Origin: Dokdonella sp.
GTDB lineage: Bacteria > Pseudomonadota > Gammaproteobacteria > Xanthomonadales > Rhodanobacteraceae
Assembly (NCBI GenBank): GCA_016712865.1
Contig: JADJQH010000008.1
Span: 1,282,637-1,346,636 of the forward strand
Reading direction: 5' to 3'
Length of the DNA: 64,000 nucleotides
Shown here: positions 9,110 to 17,925 of the stretch, piece by piece
Layout of the letters: every line of letters starts with the position of its first letter
How positions within the stretch are numbered: position 1 is the first letter of the stretch
Made by a program: the position numbers and the translations under genes
Notes under the pieces: model-generated
Told to the model about the DNA's origin: nothing
What the model saw: the letters and a program-made list of their open reading frames with translations, nothing else
The model's database searches: none

Positions 9110-9797
9110 TGGCAAGCCTGATGCCATCGAAATCAGTGACGCAGGGATGGCGCGCATCCGCGGGGCAACCGCCATCGCCACGCGCCAGCAGGGTCGTCTG
9201 CATGCCCGCGGCACGCGCGGCATCCAGTTCCTCGACGATGTCCGAGAGAAACAGGATGTCCGCCGCATTCATGCCGATCACCTCGGCAATGCGCCGGTAG
9301 GATTCCGCTTCGCGCTTGGGGCCGGTTTCAGTATCGAAATAGCCACGGAATACCGGGGTGAGGTCGCCGGCTTCGGTATTGCCGAACAGCAGCTTTTGCG
9401 CAGGAATCGATCCCGATGAATAGACGAACAGCGGAAGTCCCTGGGCCGACCAGGTGCTGAGGCAGCGTGCGGCGTCTTCGTAGATGTGCGCGCGGAAGTC
9501 GCCGTCACCATACCCATCGGCCCAGATCATCCCCTGCAGGGCCTTGAGCGCGGTGGACTTGCGATCGCTGTCGATCCACTGGATCAGAATCTCGATGATT
9601 TCCTGCTCGCTGGCCGAGCTGAGTCCGGCTTCGCGTGCGGCTTCATGCAACCAGTGTTGTACCTCGGGGGTGTCGTGGTGGGTGACGACAAAGGCCGGCA
9701 GGCGCTCGCGTGCGTAGGGAAACAGCACGTCCTTGACGAAGTTGATCGAGCTGGTGGTACCTTCGATGTCGGTGACGATGGCGCGGACGCTGGGCAT
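9102..9797 (-). CDS. mtnC: enolase-phosphatase E1 of methionine salvage
   Basis: 231 residues, HAD-superfamily phosphatase. The N-terminal DIEGTTSS motif (Asp10, Glu12) and a downstream [12 protein letters not shown] motif match MtnC. The enzyme enolises and dephosphorylates 2,3-diketo-5-methylthiopentyl-1-phosphate to the acireductone in the cytosol. It sits downstream of mtnD and mtnB on the same strand after a 253-bp gap, so it may have its own promoter. Normal length; ATG start at 9797. Confidence 0.93.
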   Translation of the reverse strand: MPSVRAIVTDIEGTTSSINFVKDVLFPYARERLPAFVVTHHDTPEVQHWLHEAAREAGLSSASEQEIIEILIQWIDSDRKSTALKALQGMIWADGYGDGDFRAHIYEDAARCLSTWSAQGLPLFVYSSGSIPAQKLLFGNTEAGDLTPVFRGYFDTETGPKREAESYRRIAEVIGMNAADILFLSDIVEELDAARAAGMQTTLLARGDGGCPADARHPCVTDFDGIRLAND

Positions 9798-9914
9798 GGT
9801 GGTACTTCCTTGAATGCAGGCTTCATCCTAGCAGGCTGAAGAAGAACCGCCTGTGTTGCCATTGTGGGTTCAACGCAACAGCAAACAGGAAGCGGCCGTT
9901 CGTGGTGAGCCCAA

Positions 9915-9951
9915 GCCTGCCCTGAGCCCTTCGACTCTGCTCAGGACAGGC
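9915..9951. repeat. dispersed stem-loop repeat
   Basis: GCCTGCCCTGAGC (9915-9927) and GCTCAGGACAGGC (9939-9951) form a 13-bp stem with one mismatch around CCTTCGACTCT. It lies in the 253-bp gap between mtnD and mtnC. Related sequence occurs at 45249-45267 and at 53755-53778, so it is a dispersed family in this genome. Confidence 0.6.
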
Positions 9952-10050
9952 CTGTCGATGGAAACCATGAACGGCACCGAGGCGCTGCACGATCATCGTA
10001 GCAGCGGCCGCAAGCCGATCGCAGGACAATCCGCCCATGCTTCGGGGCAA

Positions 10051-10611
10051 TCAGCCTGCGCTGGCGGCAGGCGGCATGCGCGGGAAGCGTTCGGCGATCG
10101 GATCGTCGGTGAAATTGGCTACCCAGCCCGCCGGGTTGTTGAAAAGGCGGATGGCGACAAAATGAGGCTGCTCGCTCATGTCGAACCAGTGCCGCGTGCC
10201 ATCCGGCACGCCGATCAGGTCACCCTGTTCACAGAGGATGTCGTAGACCTTGTCGCCCAGGTGCAGGGTGAACTGGCCGGATCCGGCAACAAAGAAACGC
10301 ACCTCATCCTCGCTGTGGGTGTGTTCGCTCAGGAACTTCTGGCGCAGCGCCGCCTTGTCCGGGTGGTCACGGTTCAAGCTCACCACATCGACGGTCTTGT
10401 AGCCTTCCTCGCGCATCAGGCGATCAATATCCTGACGATAGGCGGCAATCACCTCATCCTGACTGGCTCCGGGAGCAATGGGTGCATTGGCCTGCCACTG
10501 CTCGAAGCGCACGCCGACGGCGCCCAGTGCCGATGCAATGGCGGCGTGATCGGTGTGGGATTCGAGGACAGTTTCTCCGTCCTGCTCGGCAAAGATGCGC
10601 AATTGACTCAT
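10051..10611 (-). CDS. mtnD: acireductone dioxygenase
   Basis: 186 residues, cupin fold. The metal-binding HxHxxxE set is His97, His99, Glu103 with His141 as fourth ligand. With Fe(II) the family converts acireductone to formate and 2-keto-4-methylthiobutyrate; with Ni(II) it makes methylthiopropionate, CO and formate. The ATG overlaps the mtnB stop by 4 bp (ATGA), so translation is coupled. Length and motifs are standard. Confidence 0.94.
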   Translation of the reverse strand: MSQLRIFAEQDGETVLESHTDHAAIASALGAVGVRFEQWQANAPIAPGASQDEVIAAYRQDIDRLMREEGYKTVDVVSLNRDHPDKAALRQKFLSEHTHSEDEVRFFVAGSGQFTLHLGDKVYDILCEQGDLIGVPDGTRHWFDMSEQPHFVAIRLFNNPAGWVANFTDDPIAERFPRMPPAASAG

Positions 10612-11312
10612 GACGACAGTTTCCTCAGGTCCAGCTCACAGCCCAGCAAGAACTCGAATGCTTCCAGATGGCGACGCGCCTCGGCCATGTCAATGCCCCA
10701 CGCGTAGATGCCATGGCCATCGATGAGATAGCCGTGCAGGGGCTTGCCGGAATCCAGCCAGGCATCGATCTGATCGACCAGCACGGACATGTCCTGGGTG
10801 TTTGGAAACACGGGCAAGTCGAGCACGCTTTCGTGGGTGTTGAAGCCGGTGATCGCCTTTTGCAGTTCCCAACCCTGGAACCGTACTCTGCCATTCGTGG
10901 CATAGAGCCGTGATGCCACGCTCTGCGTGCGCGAATGGGTGTGCAGGATGGCTCCGACCTTGGCGAAGCGTCGGTAGATCTGCGTGTGCAACGCGGTTTC
11001 CGCCGACGGGCGTTGCTGCGTCGCGACCGGATGGTTGTCGAGATCAACCACCATGATGTCGTCCGTGCCCAGACGTCCCTTGTCGCGACCGGAAACGGTG
11101 ACCGCGACCAAGCCGTCTCCCAGGCGCATGGAAAAATTGCTGCTGGTGGCCGGCGTCCAGCCCAGCGCCGCCAGTTCACGCGCATTGTCGGCAATGCTTT
11201 GCGCCTTGCGTTCGAACTCGGCGCGGTCAAAGGGCAGGGTGCTGATGGGATTTCTCCACGGGGGCGAGTCTGGAATGGGCGGATTCTGAGCTCTTGGGGA
11301 AGGTCTGAACAA
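10608..11312 (-). CDS. mtnB: methylthioribulose-1-phosphate dehydratase
   Basis: Class II aldolase fold. Landmarks are [11 protein letters not shown], the HTHSRTQSV zinc site and a later [10 protein letters not shown]. The start is uncertain. The longest frame begins with TTG at 11312 inside the second MITE, giving an unusual Pro-rich 22-residue extension. There is no ATG, GTG or TTG between it and conserved sequence, but an ATC codon at 11246-11244 (reading [10 protein letters not shown]) is preceded by GGAG at ideal spacing. I think translation starts at that ATC, giving about 212 residues. First gene of the mtnB-mtnD pair. Confidence 0.88.
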   Translation of the reverse strand: MFRPSPRAQNPPIPDSPPWRNPISTLPFDRAEFERKAQSIADNARELAALGWTPATSSNFSMRLGDGLVAVTVSGRDKGRLGTDDIMVVDLDNHPVATQQRPSAETALHTQIYRRFAKVGAILHTHSRTQSVASRLYATNGRVRFQGWELQKAITGFNTHESVLDLPVFPNTQDMSVLVDQIDAWLDSGKPLHGYLIDGHGIYAWGIDMAEARRHLEAFEFLLGCELDLRKLSS

Positions 11313-11412
11313 GTATTGTCGCGAGCAAGCTCGCTCCCACCCGTGCTTGATTTTGTGGGAGCGAGCTTGCTCGCGATGAATGAGTTCCGTACTTGTTCAG
11401 AGTTTCCTTGGG
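11296..11412. repeat. near-palindromic MITE-like element, copy 2
   Basis: Same orientation and nearly the same sequence as copy 1: AAGGTCTGAACAAGTATTG at the left, TCGCGAGCAAGCTCGC and its inverse around TTGATTTTG, and TACTTGTTCAGAGTTTCCTT at the right. It lies immediately upstream of mtnB and overlaps the longest possible mtnB frame. The rest of the gap to 11563 shows no gene. Confidence 0.75.
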
Positions 11413-11563
11413 GTGTGGTGACGCAAAGGGTGTTCGCAGGGCCATCGACACGTTCAGAGAAGCGCCGCGTTCTCGTAGAGCCGAGCTTGCCCTGCTGCCG
11501 TGCCTGGCATTGCGATGACCCGCTGCTGCACCGCATTGCGAAACACGATGCGGGTGATCTGAT

Positions 11564-12958
11564 TCACTTGCCAACCAAAGCCAGAACCTTCGAATCGGCA
11601 GTTACCAGATTGATATCCCCGATACGCGACTTGCCTGCGACGAGTTCGCGCAAGAGCTTCGTCTGCGCTGCACCGCGTTCAAACGCGGTGCGATAGGGAA
11701 TGCGCGAGAACGTGACCATGGCATAGCGAGGAACCCATGTGCCCGGATGTCTTTCGGCAAGGGTACGGTCGAGTTCGCGCATCAAGAGGTAATCGGCATC
11801 GTCGACGCGATCACGCATTTCAATGTAGTTCTCCAGCGCCATGGCGGCGATGGCATCGGCATTCGGTTTGCGCCGGCGCTCGAATTCGGCGAACACGGCC
11901 GTGAAGTCCGAGGGCGTGGCCTCCAGCAGTTCGGCCAATTCGACGGCATCTTCAAATCCGGCATTCATGCCTTGGCCGTGAAACGGAACAATGGCGTGCG
12001 CGGCATCACCGACGAGCAGTGCACGACCGTCGATGTGCCAGCGATCCAGATACAGGGTGCCGAGCATGCCGGTCGGATTGCCGATGAAATCCTCTTCCAG
12101 TTGCGGAATCAGCGCAGTGGCATCGGGGAAATCACGCTCGAAAAACGCGCGTGCCTGCCGTGCATCGCTGATGGAGGCGATACTGGGTTCACCTTCGTTG
12201 GGCAGGAACAGGGTGACGGTGAAACTGCCGTGCGCATTGGGCAGGGCAATGCACATGTAATTGCCGCGTGGCCAGATGTGCAGGGCATTGGCTTCCATGG
12301 CGAAGCGCTCGCCGCGCGCGGCAGCCTCGCGCAGATGCTCAGGAAGTTGCCGCGCGGGAAAATCGGTGAGGGCGGGAATCTCCAGTTCCTTGTAGCCATG
12401 GCCCAGCGGCTCGAAGCGCTCGCCAAGATCGGCCATGCTTGCCATGGCCGCGCGCAGTGCCGAGCCGGCACCGTCGGCACCGATCAGGATCTGTGCGTGA
12501 TGGGTGCGCGGGATGTTTTGCGCGTCGCGGAGGGTGAGGGTGGATCGTTGCCAGTCCACACCATCCAGGCGTTGATCAAAAACGATGCTGGCGCCGGCTG
12601 CTTCCGCCGCATCCAGCAGGGCCATGTTGAGGTCGCCCCGATTCACCGACCAGATCACTTCGGAATCATCGCGACCATAGCGTTGCAGGTTGGTGTTTCC
12701 GGCGAGGTCATGCACCATGCGACCGCGCATCATCACGGCGATAGTGCGCATGCGCTCCTGCAGGCCGGCCACGCGCAGGCCGTGCCAGCCGCGTTCGGCC
12801 AAGGCCAGATTGATGGAACGGCCGCCGAGAAACCCGTGCTTGCGCGGATCGGGACGGCGCTCGAATACCTGCACCGAAAAGCCGCGCTGGGCAAGCAGGG
12901 TGGCCAGCAGGGATCCAACCAGGCCGGCACCGATGATGGTGAGAGCGGGTTTGCGCAT
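11564..12958 (-). CDS. kmo: kynurenine 3-monooxygenase
   Basis: 464 residues from the ATG at 12958, 5 bp after the kynU stop. The N-terminal FAD-binding motif is IIGAGLVGSLLATLLAQRG and a later LLVGDAAHAIVPFHGQGMNAGFED is the flavin hydroxylase DG/GD region. KMO hydroxylates L-kynurenine to 3-hydroxykynurenine with NADPH and O2. The C-terminal part is hydrophobic in places, as in other KMOs. Last gene of the haaO-ACMSD-unknown-kynU-kmo run. A longer frame reaches 13012 but overlaps kynU and lacks homologous character. Confidence 0.93.
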   Translation of the reverse strand: MRKPALTIIGAGLVGSLLATLLAQRGFSVQVFERRPDPRKHGFLGGRSINLALAERGWHGLRVAGLQERMRTIAVMMRGRMVHDLAGNTNLQRYGRDDSEVIWSVNRGDLNMALLDAAEAAGASIVFDQRLDGVDWQRSTLTLRDAQNIPRTHHAQILIGADGAGSALRAAMASMADLGERFEPLGHGYKELEIPALTDFPARQLPEHLREAAARGERFAMEANALHIWPRGNYMCIALPNAHGSFTVTLFLPNEGEPSIASISDARQARAFFERDFPDATALIPQLEEDFIGNPTGMLGTLYLDRWHIDGRALLVGDAAHAIVPFHGQGMNAGFEDAVELAELLEATPSDFTAVFAEFERRRKPNADAIAAMALENYIEMRDRVDDADYLLMRELDRTLAERHPGTWVPRYAMVTFSRIPYRTAFERGAAQTKLLRELVAGKSRIGDINLVTADSKVLALVGK

Positions 12959-12963
12959 GTCCA

Positions 12964-14250
12964 CTAGCTCGCATCCCGCCATTGCGCCACCGCTTCGACC
13001 AGGCGCAGACAATCGATGTGACGGTTGTAGAGCGGTGTTGGCGCAGCACGAATCACATCCGGTTCGCGCCAGTCGACGACGATGCCGTTGCGCTGCAGGT
13101 GCTCGAACAACGTGCGGCCGGATTCACGAGGGCCCTTGACGCGCAGTGAGAGCTGGCAGCCTCGCCGTTCGCGATCGGTTGGCGTGACCACGGTGAGCAC
13201 ATCGGCCACGCGCTGGGTGATCAGCCATTCCAGGTAACCGGTGAGCGCGGTGGATTTTTCGTGCAGTGGTTTGCGTCCGGCACGACGGAAGATTTCAAGC
13301 GAAACGCGCAAGGGTGCGAGGGCAAGGATGGGAGGGTTCGACAATTGCCAGCCATCGGCTCCGGGCGTCGGCTGGAACTGTGGCCCCATGCGGAAGCGGG
13401 TGCTCTTGTCATGGCCCCACCAGCCGGCAAAGCGCGGGCGCGTGGTGGTGGCGTGGCGTTCATGCACGAATGCCCCGGCCACCGCACCGGGCCCCGAGTT
13501 CAGGTACTTGTAGCTGCACCACACCGCAAAGTCGCAGCCGCTGTCGTGCAGGTCCAGGGTAAGGTTGCCGACCGCATGGGCGAGGTCAAATCCAACCACG
13601 CAGCCCTGCGCGTGGGCGGTGCGGGTGATGCTCGCCAGATCCATCGCCTGGCCAGTCAGGTATTGCACGCCGGGCAGCAGCACCAAGGCGACGCGCGCGC
13701 CGTGCGCCTCGATTGCGCGCAGGATGGCGGCCTCGCTCAGGGTTCCATCGGCCTCGTCCGCTTCCAGCTCGATCAGTGCCTGGTCCGGGTTGAAGCCGTG
13801 AAAGCGAATCTGCGCCTCGACCGCGTAGCGATCAGAGGGAAAGGCGCTCTTTTCGATGAGGATCGCGGGCCGTTCGGCGCTGGGGCGATAGAAACTCACC
13901 ATCAGCAGATGCAGGTTGACGCTCAGCGAATTCATCGCCACCACTTCGCCGGGTTGCGCCCCCACCAGTGCCGCGAGGTCGTCACGCACGAATTCGTGGT
14001 AGTCCATCCACGGCAGCTTGCCGTTGAAATGGCCCTCGACGGCATGTCGGGCCCAATGGTCGAGCTCGTTGGTTACCGCCTGGCGCGTGGCCCTGGGCAA
14101 AAGGCCCAGCGAGTTGCCGCAGAAGTAGGCGACATCGTTGCCCTCGTGTTGGGGGATGTGGAATTCATTGCGGAAATCGGCAAGCGGATCCGCAGCATCG
14201 GCTGCCAGCGCCCACTCCTCGCTGGACCGGTCCAGATGTCGGGCACTCAT
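12964..14250 (-). CDS. kynU: kynureninase
   Basis: 428 residues, PLP-dependent fold-type I. The Schiff-base lysine is Lys248 in WCSYKYLNSGPGA; FDLAHAVGN carries the cofactor-binding Asp. It hydrolyses 3-hydroxykynurenine to 3-hydroxyanthranilate and alanine. Its ATG overlaps the preceding gene's stop by 4 bp (14247-14250), and kmo follows after 5 bp, so the three are tightly coupled. Normal length. Confidence 0.95.
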   Translation of the reverse strand: MSARHLDRSSEEWALAADAADPLADFRNEFHIPQHEGNDVAYFCGNSLGLLPRATRQAVTNELDHWARHAVEGHFNGKLPWMDYHEFVRDDLAALVGAQPGEVVAMNSLSVNLHLLMVSFYRPSAERPAILIEKSAFPSDRYAVEAQIRFHGFNPDQALIELEADEADGTLSEAAILRAIEAHGARVALVLLPGVQYLTGQAMDLASITRTAHAQGCVVGFDLAHAVGNLTLDLHDSGCDFAVWCSYKYLNSGPGAVAGAFVHERHATTTRPRFAGWWGHDKSTRFRMGPQFQPTPGADGWQLSNPPILALAPLRVSLEIFRRAGRKPLHEKSTALTGYLEWLITQRVADVLTVVTPTDRERRGCQLSLRVKGPRESGRTLFEHLQRNGIVVDWREPDVIRAAPTPLYNRHIDCLRLVEAVAQWRDAS

Positions 14251-14753
14251 CGGATCGAGGCGGAAACCGCCGCGCAGTCACGCTCGAAATCCGCACTCCA
14301 GGCCTTGCTGGTTGCCTTGAGCACGGGTCGCTCGCAGCGCACCTTCACCGCGATGTTGCCGATCAGCTTGAACTGGTCCTTGATCGAATACGTGGTTGCA
14401 CCGCGGGTGACCGTGTAGTTGTGGGTTCCGGATTCCTTGCTCTCCACTTCGGCGGCATAGCCGGTCTGGGCCTTGGACAGGAGCATTTCGTTCTGCATGG
14501 CATCGGCATACTCGGAGGGTGCCTTGAGCTGGCGGGTCTTCACCGTCACCCGCGCGGCATCATCGGTGCCCGCAGTGGCGGGGTCGGCCACGGCGAAAGC
14601 AATGGCCTGCGGATTGCCATCGGACTTTTCCATGATCGCGCCCCAGCTTTGTGGAACGCTGAAACGGATGCGGCCGTCATTGAGGTTGAAGTCGGAGGTT
14701 TGCGCGCTGGCGTGTGCGCAGGCCAGCAGGAAGATCAGGGGAATCAGCTTCAT
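14247..14753 (-). CDS. exported protein of unknown function in the kynurenine operon
   Basis: 168 residues from the ATG at 14753. A clear signal peptide (KLIPLIFLLACAHASAQ) predicts export. The mature part has beta-rich segments (RIRFSVPQSWG, ARVTVKTRQL) and two cysteines near the C-terminus (CERP and RDCAAV) that could pair. I do not recognise a named family. It sits between ACMSD (4 bp) and kynU (4-bp overlap), so it is co-translated with cytosolic enzymes although it appears periplasmic. Confidence 0.75.
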   Translation of the reverse strand: MKLIPLIFLLACAHASAQTSDFNLNDGRIRFSVPQSWGAIMEKSDGNPQAIAFAVADPATAGTDDAARVTVKTRQLKAPSEYADAMQNEMLLSKAQTGYAAEVESKESGTHNYTVTRGATTYSIKDQFKLIGNIAVKVRCERPVLKATSKAWSADFERDCAAVSASIR

Positions 14754-14757
14754 CGGG

Positions 14758-15780
14758 TTACTCCGTGGCTTCCCGCGCAAAGCGGGACAGGGGAAGGTTG
14801 AGCCATTCCAGGGCCGTTCCGTGGAACAGGCGGGCCTGCTCGGCAAAACCCAGGCCCAGCGCGGCAATGCCGCTCCCGGGCTCCTGCTCGCCGAGCGGAA
14901 ACGGATAGTCGGTGCCAAGCATCACCGTGTCCACGCCGGCCACCTCCAGCAGGTAGCGCAGCGCGGCATCGTCGTGCACGCAGGAATCAAAATAGATGCG
15001 GCCGAAATACTCGCGGGGATTGCGCGCATTGTCGGTCGCCACGAGATCCGGCCGCATGCGGAATCCGTGCTCGATGCGGCCAATCGAATACGGGAACGAA
15101 CCTCCACCATGGGCAAGGCAGACACGCAGTTTGGGCAGGCGTTCGAGTACGCCGCCGAAGATCAGGCAGCAGGCCGCGCGCGACTGCTCCGCCGGCATGC
15201 CCACCAGCCAGGGCAGCCAGTACTTGGGCATGGTTTCCTTGCCCATCATGTCCCACGGATGCACGAGGATGGCCGCGCCAAGATCGGCAGCCGCCTCGAA
15301 GAACGGGAACAGTTCCGGTGCGTCGAGATTCCAGTTCTCGATGTGCGAACCGATCTGCACGGCATTGATACCCAATTGCTCGACGCAGCGCTCCAGTTCC
15401 TGGATTGCAAGGGTCGGTGACTGCAAGGGGACCGTGCCGATGCCCGCATAGTTGCGCGGGTAGCGGCGGCACACTTCGGCCATGTGGTCATTGAGGAAGC
15501 GGTGAAGCTCCAGTGCCTGGCTCGGCTTGGCCCAATAGGAAAACATCACCGGCACCGTGGAAACCACCTGCACGTCGACGCCAAACCGGGCGTACTCGGC
15601 AATACGCACTTCCGGATCGAAGGCGTTGGCCCAGATCTCGCGGAAGAACTTGCCGTCCTTGTAGATGCGATGGCGGCCTTCGGTGTTGATGACCACCGGA
15701 AACCGGTCGTCGCGGTACTTCTCGGCGAGATTCGGCCAGGATTCCGGCAGGATGTGGGCGTGGGTGTCGATCTTCAGCAT
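14758..15780 (-). CDS. nbaD: 2-amino-3-carboxymuconate-6-semialdehyde decarboxylase
   Basis: 340 residues, amidohydrolase (TIM-barrel) family 2. The N-terminal metal site is DTHAHILPE (His7, His9); VHPWDMMGKE, LAHGGGSFPY and MLGTDYPFPLGE supply the remaining metal and catalytic residues typical of ACMSD. The enzyme decarboxylates ACMS to 2-aminomuconate semialdehyde, diverting it from quinolinate. It is flanked by haaO, which makes ACMS, and by kynU/kmo. ATG start at 15780. Confidence 0.93.
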   Translation of the reverse strand: MLKIDTHAHILPESWPNLAEKYRDDRFPVVINTEGRHRIYKDGKFFREIWANAFDPEVRIAEYARFGVDVQVVSTVPVMFSYWAKPSQALELHRFLNDHMAEVCRRYPRNYAGIGTVPLQSPTLAIQELERCVEQLGINAVQIGSHIENWNLDAPELFPFFEAAADLGAAILVHPWDMMGKETMPKYWLPWLVGMPAEQSRAACCLIFGGVLERLPKLRVCLAHGGGSFPYSIGRIEHGFRMRPDLVATDNARNPREYFGRIYFDSCVHDDAALRYLLEVAGVDTVMLGTDYPFPLGEQEPGSGIAALGLGFAEQARLFHGTALEWLNLPLSRFAREATE

Positions 15781-15834
15781 GGGCGCAAGTTTACCCTGTC
15801 ATGTCCTTGATCACGGGCCGCAAGCCTCATTGAT

Positions 15835-16353
15835 TCAGCCGTAGCGGGCGGGTGCCGGATTGAGGTGCCCGCAGGCGTTGCAGGTTCGCGCCTCGCGCGA
15901 AACGTAGAAGCGGTCGAACACGGCGAGGAAATCCTGCTCGACGTTCTTCAGTTCGAAAAACTCCTCATAGAGCTTGTGGTTGCACAGATCGCAGTACCAC
16001 AGCAAGCCATCGAGTTCGTGGGGCAGTCGCAGCCGTTCGATGACGAGGCCGATGGAGTTCGCCGCACGCTGCGGCGAGTGTGGCACGCGTGGCGGCAGGT
16101 AGAACATCTCGCCGGCGCGTATCGGGATGTCGCGCACCTTTCCGTCTTCCTGGATCTTCAGCACCATTTCACCTTCGAGCTGATGGAAGAATTCCGGGCC
16201 TTCTTCCTGATGATAGTCGGTGCGGGCATTGGGACCGCCGACGATCATGATGATGAAGTCGCCATCGACGATGCACTTGTTGCCGACCGGCGGCTTGAGC
16301 AGGTGGCGGTGCTGGTCTATCCAGTCCTGCAAGTTGAAGGCGGGAGAAATCAC
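15835..16353 (-). CDS. nbaC: 3-hydroxyanthranilate 3,4-dioxygenase
   Basis: 172 residues, cupin fold. Iron ligands His48, Glu54 and His92 are all present, in [10 protein letters not shown] and [10 protein letters not shown]. Two CxxC pairs near the C-terminus (CDLC and CNAC) form the rubredoxin-like second metal site found in bacterial enzymes. It opens 3-hydroxyanthranilate to ACMS. The start is GTG at 16353 with GAG about 9 nt upstream; no better start is seen. First gene of the minus-strand kynurenine operon (symbol also haaO). Confidence 0.94.
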   Translation of the reverse strand: MISPAFNLQDWIDQHRHLLKPPVGNKCIVDGDFIIMIVGGPNARTDYHQEEGPEFFHQLEGEMVLKIQEDGKVRDIPIRAGEMFYLPPRVPHSPQRAANSIGLVIERLRLPHELDGLLWYCDLCNHKLYEEFFELKNVEQDFLAVFDRFYVSREARTCNACGHLNPAPARYG

Positions 16354-16500
16354 GGTGGACTGCTCGCGGATGGAAAGGCTTGCATGCTATGCGATGACGG
16401 TTGAGGTGTCATCTGCACATGCTGGCAGCGAACTGGACTACATCGTGTGGGCCATCCTGCGGACTATTCCTGCGCAGCCTCGCCGCTCGCGATAGGCCCC

Positions 16501-16650
16501 GATGGCCATGGATGGCCGGAGTGCAGGAAATGCAGGAGCAATTTCCTGCCGATGGCCATGGATGGCCGGAGTGGAGGAAGTGCAGGAGCAATTTCCTGCC
16601 GATGGCCATGGATGGCCGGAGTGGAGGAAGTGCAGGAGCAATTTCCTGCC
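16501..16650. repeat. three tandem 50-bp repeats
   Basis: Three direct copies of a 50-bp unit start at 16501, 16551 and 16601, each with GATGGCCATGGATGGCCGGA and GCAGGAGCAATTTCCTGCC. GGCCATGGATGGCC and CAGGAGCAATTTCCTG are each near-palindromic. Unit 1 differs from units 2-3 by a few bases. The surrounding 16354-17505 interval has no convincing gene; frames running through it are repeat artefacts. Confidence 0.85.
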
Positions 16651-16815
16651 GGTTGGCGGCCATCGTGGCCGCCATCGCAAGTTCAAGCATCAGGTTACCG
16701 ACATGTTCCTACGCGGAACGTGATCTTCGTGCTGCCTTGAATTCTGCCCGCGCAAACTCCCGTGGTGCGCGCCGAGCAACGCAGCCCGACACGGGAGCAA
16801 GGCACGCATGTTTGA

Positions 16816-16880
16816 GGCCATGGATGGCCGGCGTGCAGGAAATGCAGGAGCAATTTCCTGCCGAGGCCATGGATGGCCGA
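16816..16880. repeat. isolated copy of the 50-bp repeat plus a partial copy
   Basis: One further copy (GGCCATGGATGGCCGGCGTG, then the GCAGGAGCAATTTCCTGCC arm) sits 166 bp after the tandem array and is followed by the first 17 bp of another unit. The sequence between array and copy shows no gene. Confidence 0.75.
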
Positions 16881-17008
16881 GTTCGTGCCGGCCCGTGGAG
16901 GGCAAGTCGCGCAGGGTACAGCGCGCAGCGCAGCAAGCGATGCGCGAACCCCGGGTGGGCTTTCTTTCGGCTACCTTTCTTTACCCAAATAAGGAAAGGC
17001 AGCTCGGA

Positions 17009-17460
17009 GCGGCCGCAGGCCGATCTGAAGCCTTCTCAGCAATCCGAAGCAAAAGCCCCTCATCCGCCTTCGGCACCTTCTCCCGAAATGGGAGAAGGAA
17101 AAACGCGGTGTTCGGCGCGGCCGCAGGCCGATCTGAAACCTTCTCAGCAATCCGAAGCAAAAGCCCCTCATCCGCCTTCGGCACCTTCTCCCGAAATGGG
17201 AGAAGGAAAAACGCGGTGTTCGGCGCGGCCGCAGGCCGATCTGAATCCTTCTCAGCAATCCGAAGCAAAAGCCCCTCATCCGCCTTCGGCACCTTCTCCC
17301 GAAATGGGAGAAGGAAAAACGCGGTGTTCGGCGCGGCCGCAGGCCGATCTGAAACCATCTCAGCAATCCGAAGCAAAAGCCCCTCATCCGCCTTCGGCAC
17401 CTTCTCCCGAAATGGGAGAAGGAAAAACGCGGTGTTCGGCGCGGCCGCCGGCCGATCGGA
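17009..17460. repeat. tandem array of a 108-bp unit (four full copies plus a partial)
   Basis: GCGGCCGCAGGCCGATCTGA recurs at 17009, 17117, 17225 and 17333 with an exact 108-bp period; a fifth start at 17441 is cut short. Each unit contains CCTTCTCCC-GAAAT-GGGAGAAGG, a perfect 9-bp stem. Because 108 = 36 codons, open frames run through the array in several phases and look like repetitive proteins. The unit resembles the CTCATCCGCCTTCGGCACCT stem-loop sequences dispersed in xanthomonad genomes. Differences between units are single bases, so amplification is recent. Confidence 0.9.
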
Positions 17461-17505
17461 AGGATCTGATGTTGGTCTCGTGCAGTTGATCGAAAGCGCC
17501 GAGTC

Positions 17506-17925
17506 TCAGGTTGCAGCAATCGCCGCGATGCACTTCAGCTCGATAGCGATGGGAGTGGGCAGGGCGGTGATGCCCAGGGTGGTGCGGCAGGGCTGTGCTG
17601 TCGTGAAATGTTCGGCATAGACACGGTTGTAGGCGGCAAAGTCGCGCTGCATGTCGGTGAGGAACACGGTGACATCGACGAGGTCTTCCCAGCGCGCTCC
17701 GCTGGCCTCGAGCACGGCACGCACATTGGCGAAAACCTGCCGGCATTGTGCATCAATGTCGTAGGAAACCAGGCGACCCTGCTCGTCGTGCACGTTGCCC
17801 GGAATCGAATTGTCTCCGGAGCGGCGCGGGCCCACGCCGGACAGGAACAGCAGATTGCCAACGCGTCGGGCATGCGGATAGGCGCCGACGGCCTTGGGCG
17901 CAGCGTCGGTGACGATGCCGCTCAC
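17506..17925 (-). CDS. nbaF: RidA-family 2-aminomuconate deaminase-like protein
   Basis: 139 residues, YjgF/RidA fold. Typical segments are AVGAYPHARRVGNLLFLSG, VRAVLEASGARWEDLVDVTV and the C-terminal PIAIELKCIAAI. RidA proteins hydrolyse enamines; the NbaF/AmnD branch deaminates 2-aminomuconate to 4-oxalocrotonate. The assignment comes from family plus context, because nbaE-like and ACMSD genes are close by. GTG start at 17925 overlaps the preceding stop by 4 bp (GTGA). The gene ends 45 bp from the 108-bp repeat array. Confidence 0.75.
   Translation of the reverse strand: MSGIVTDAAPKAVGAYPHARRVGNLLFLSGVGPRRSGDNSIPGNVHDEQGRLVSYDIDAQCRQVFANVRAVLEASGARWEDLVDVTVFLTDMQRDFAAYNRVYAEHFTTAQPCRTTLGITALPTPIAIELKCIAAIAAT

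Noticed and set aside
17079-17101. Rho-independent terminator at the CCTTCTCCC hairpin
   Set aside because: No T-run follows the stem on either strand; A-rich sequence follows on the plus strand instead.
17009-17460. CRISPR-like regular repeats
   Set aside because: Units are contiguous with no variable spacers and are too long; no cas genes are near.
16401-17489. Long open frame encoding 36-residue repeats
   Set aside because: It arises because the 108-bp tandem unit is a multiple of three; frames on both strands stay open and none has a ribosome site or family similarity.
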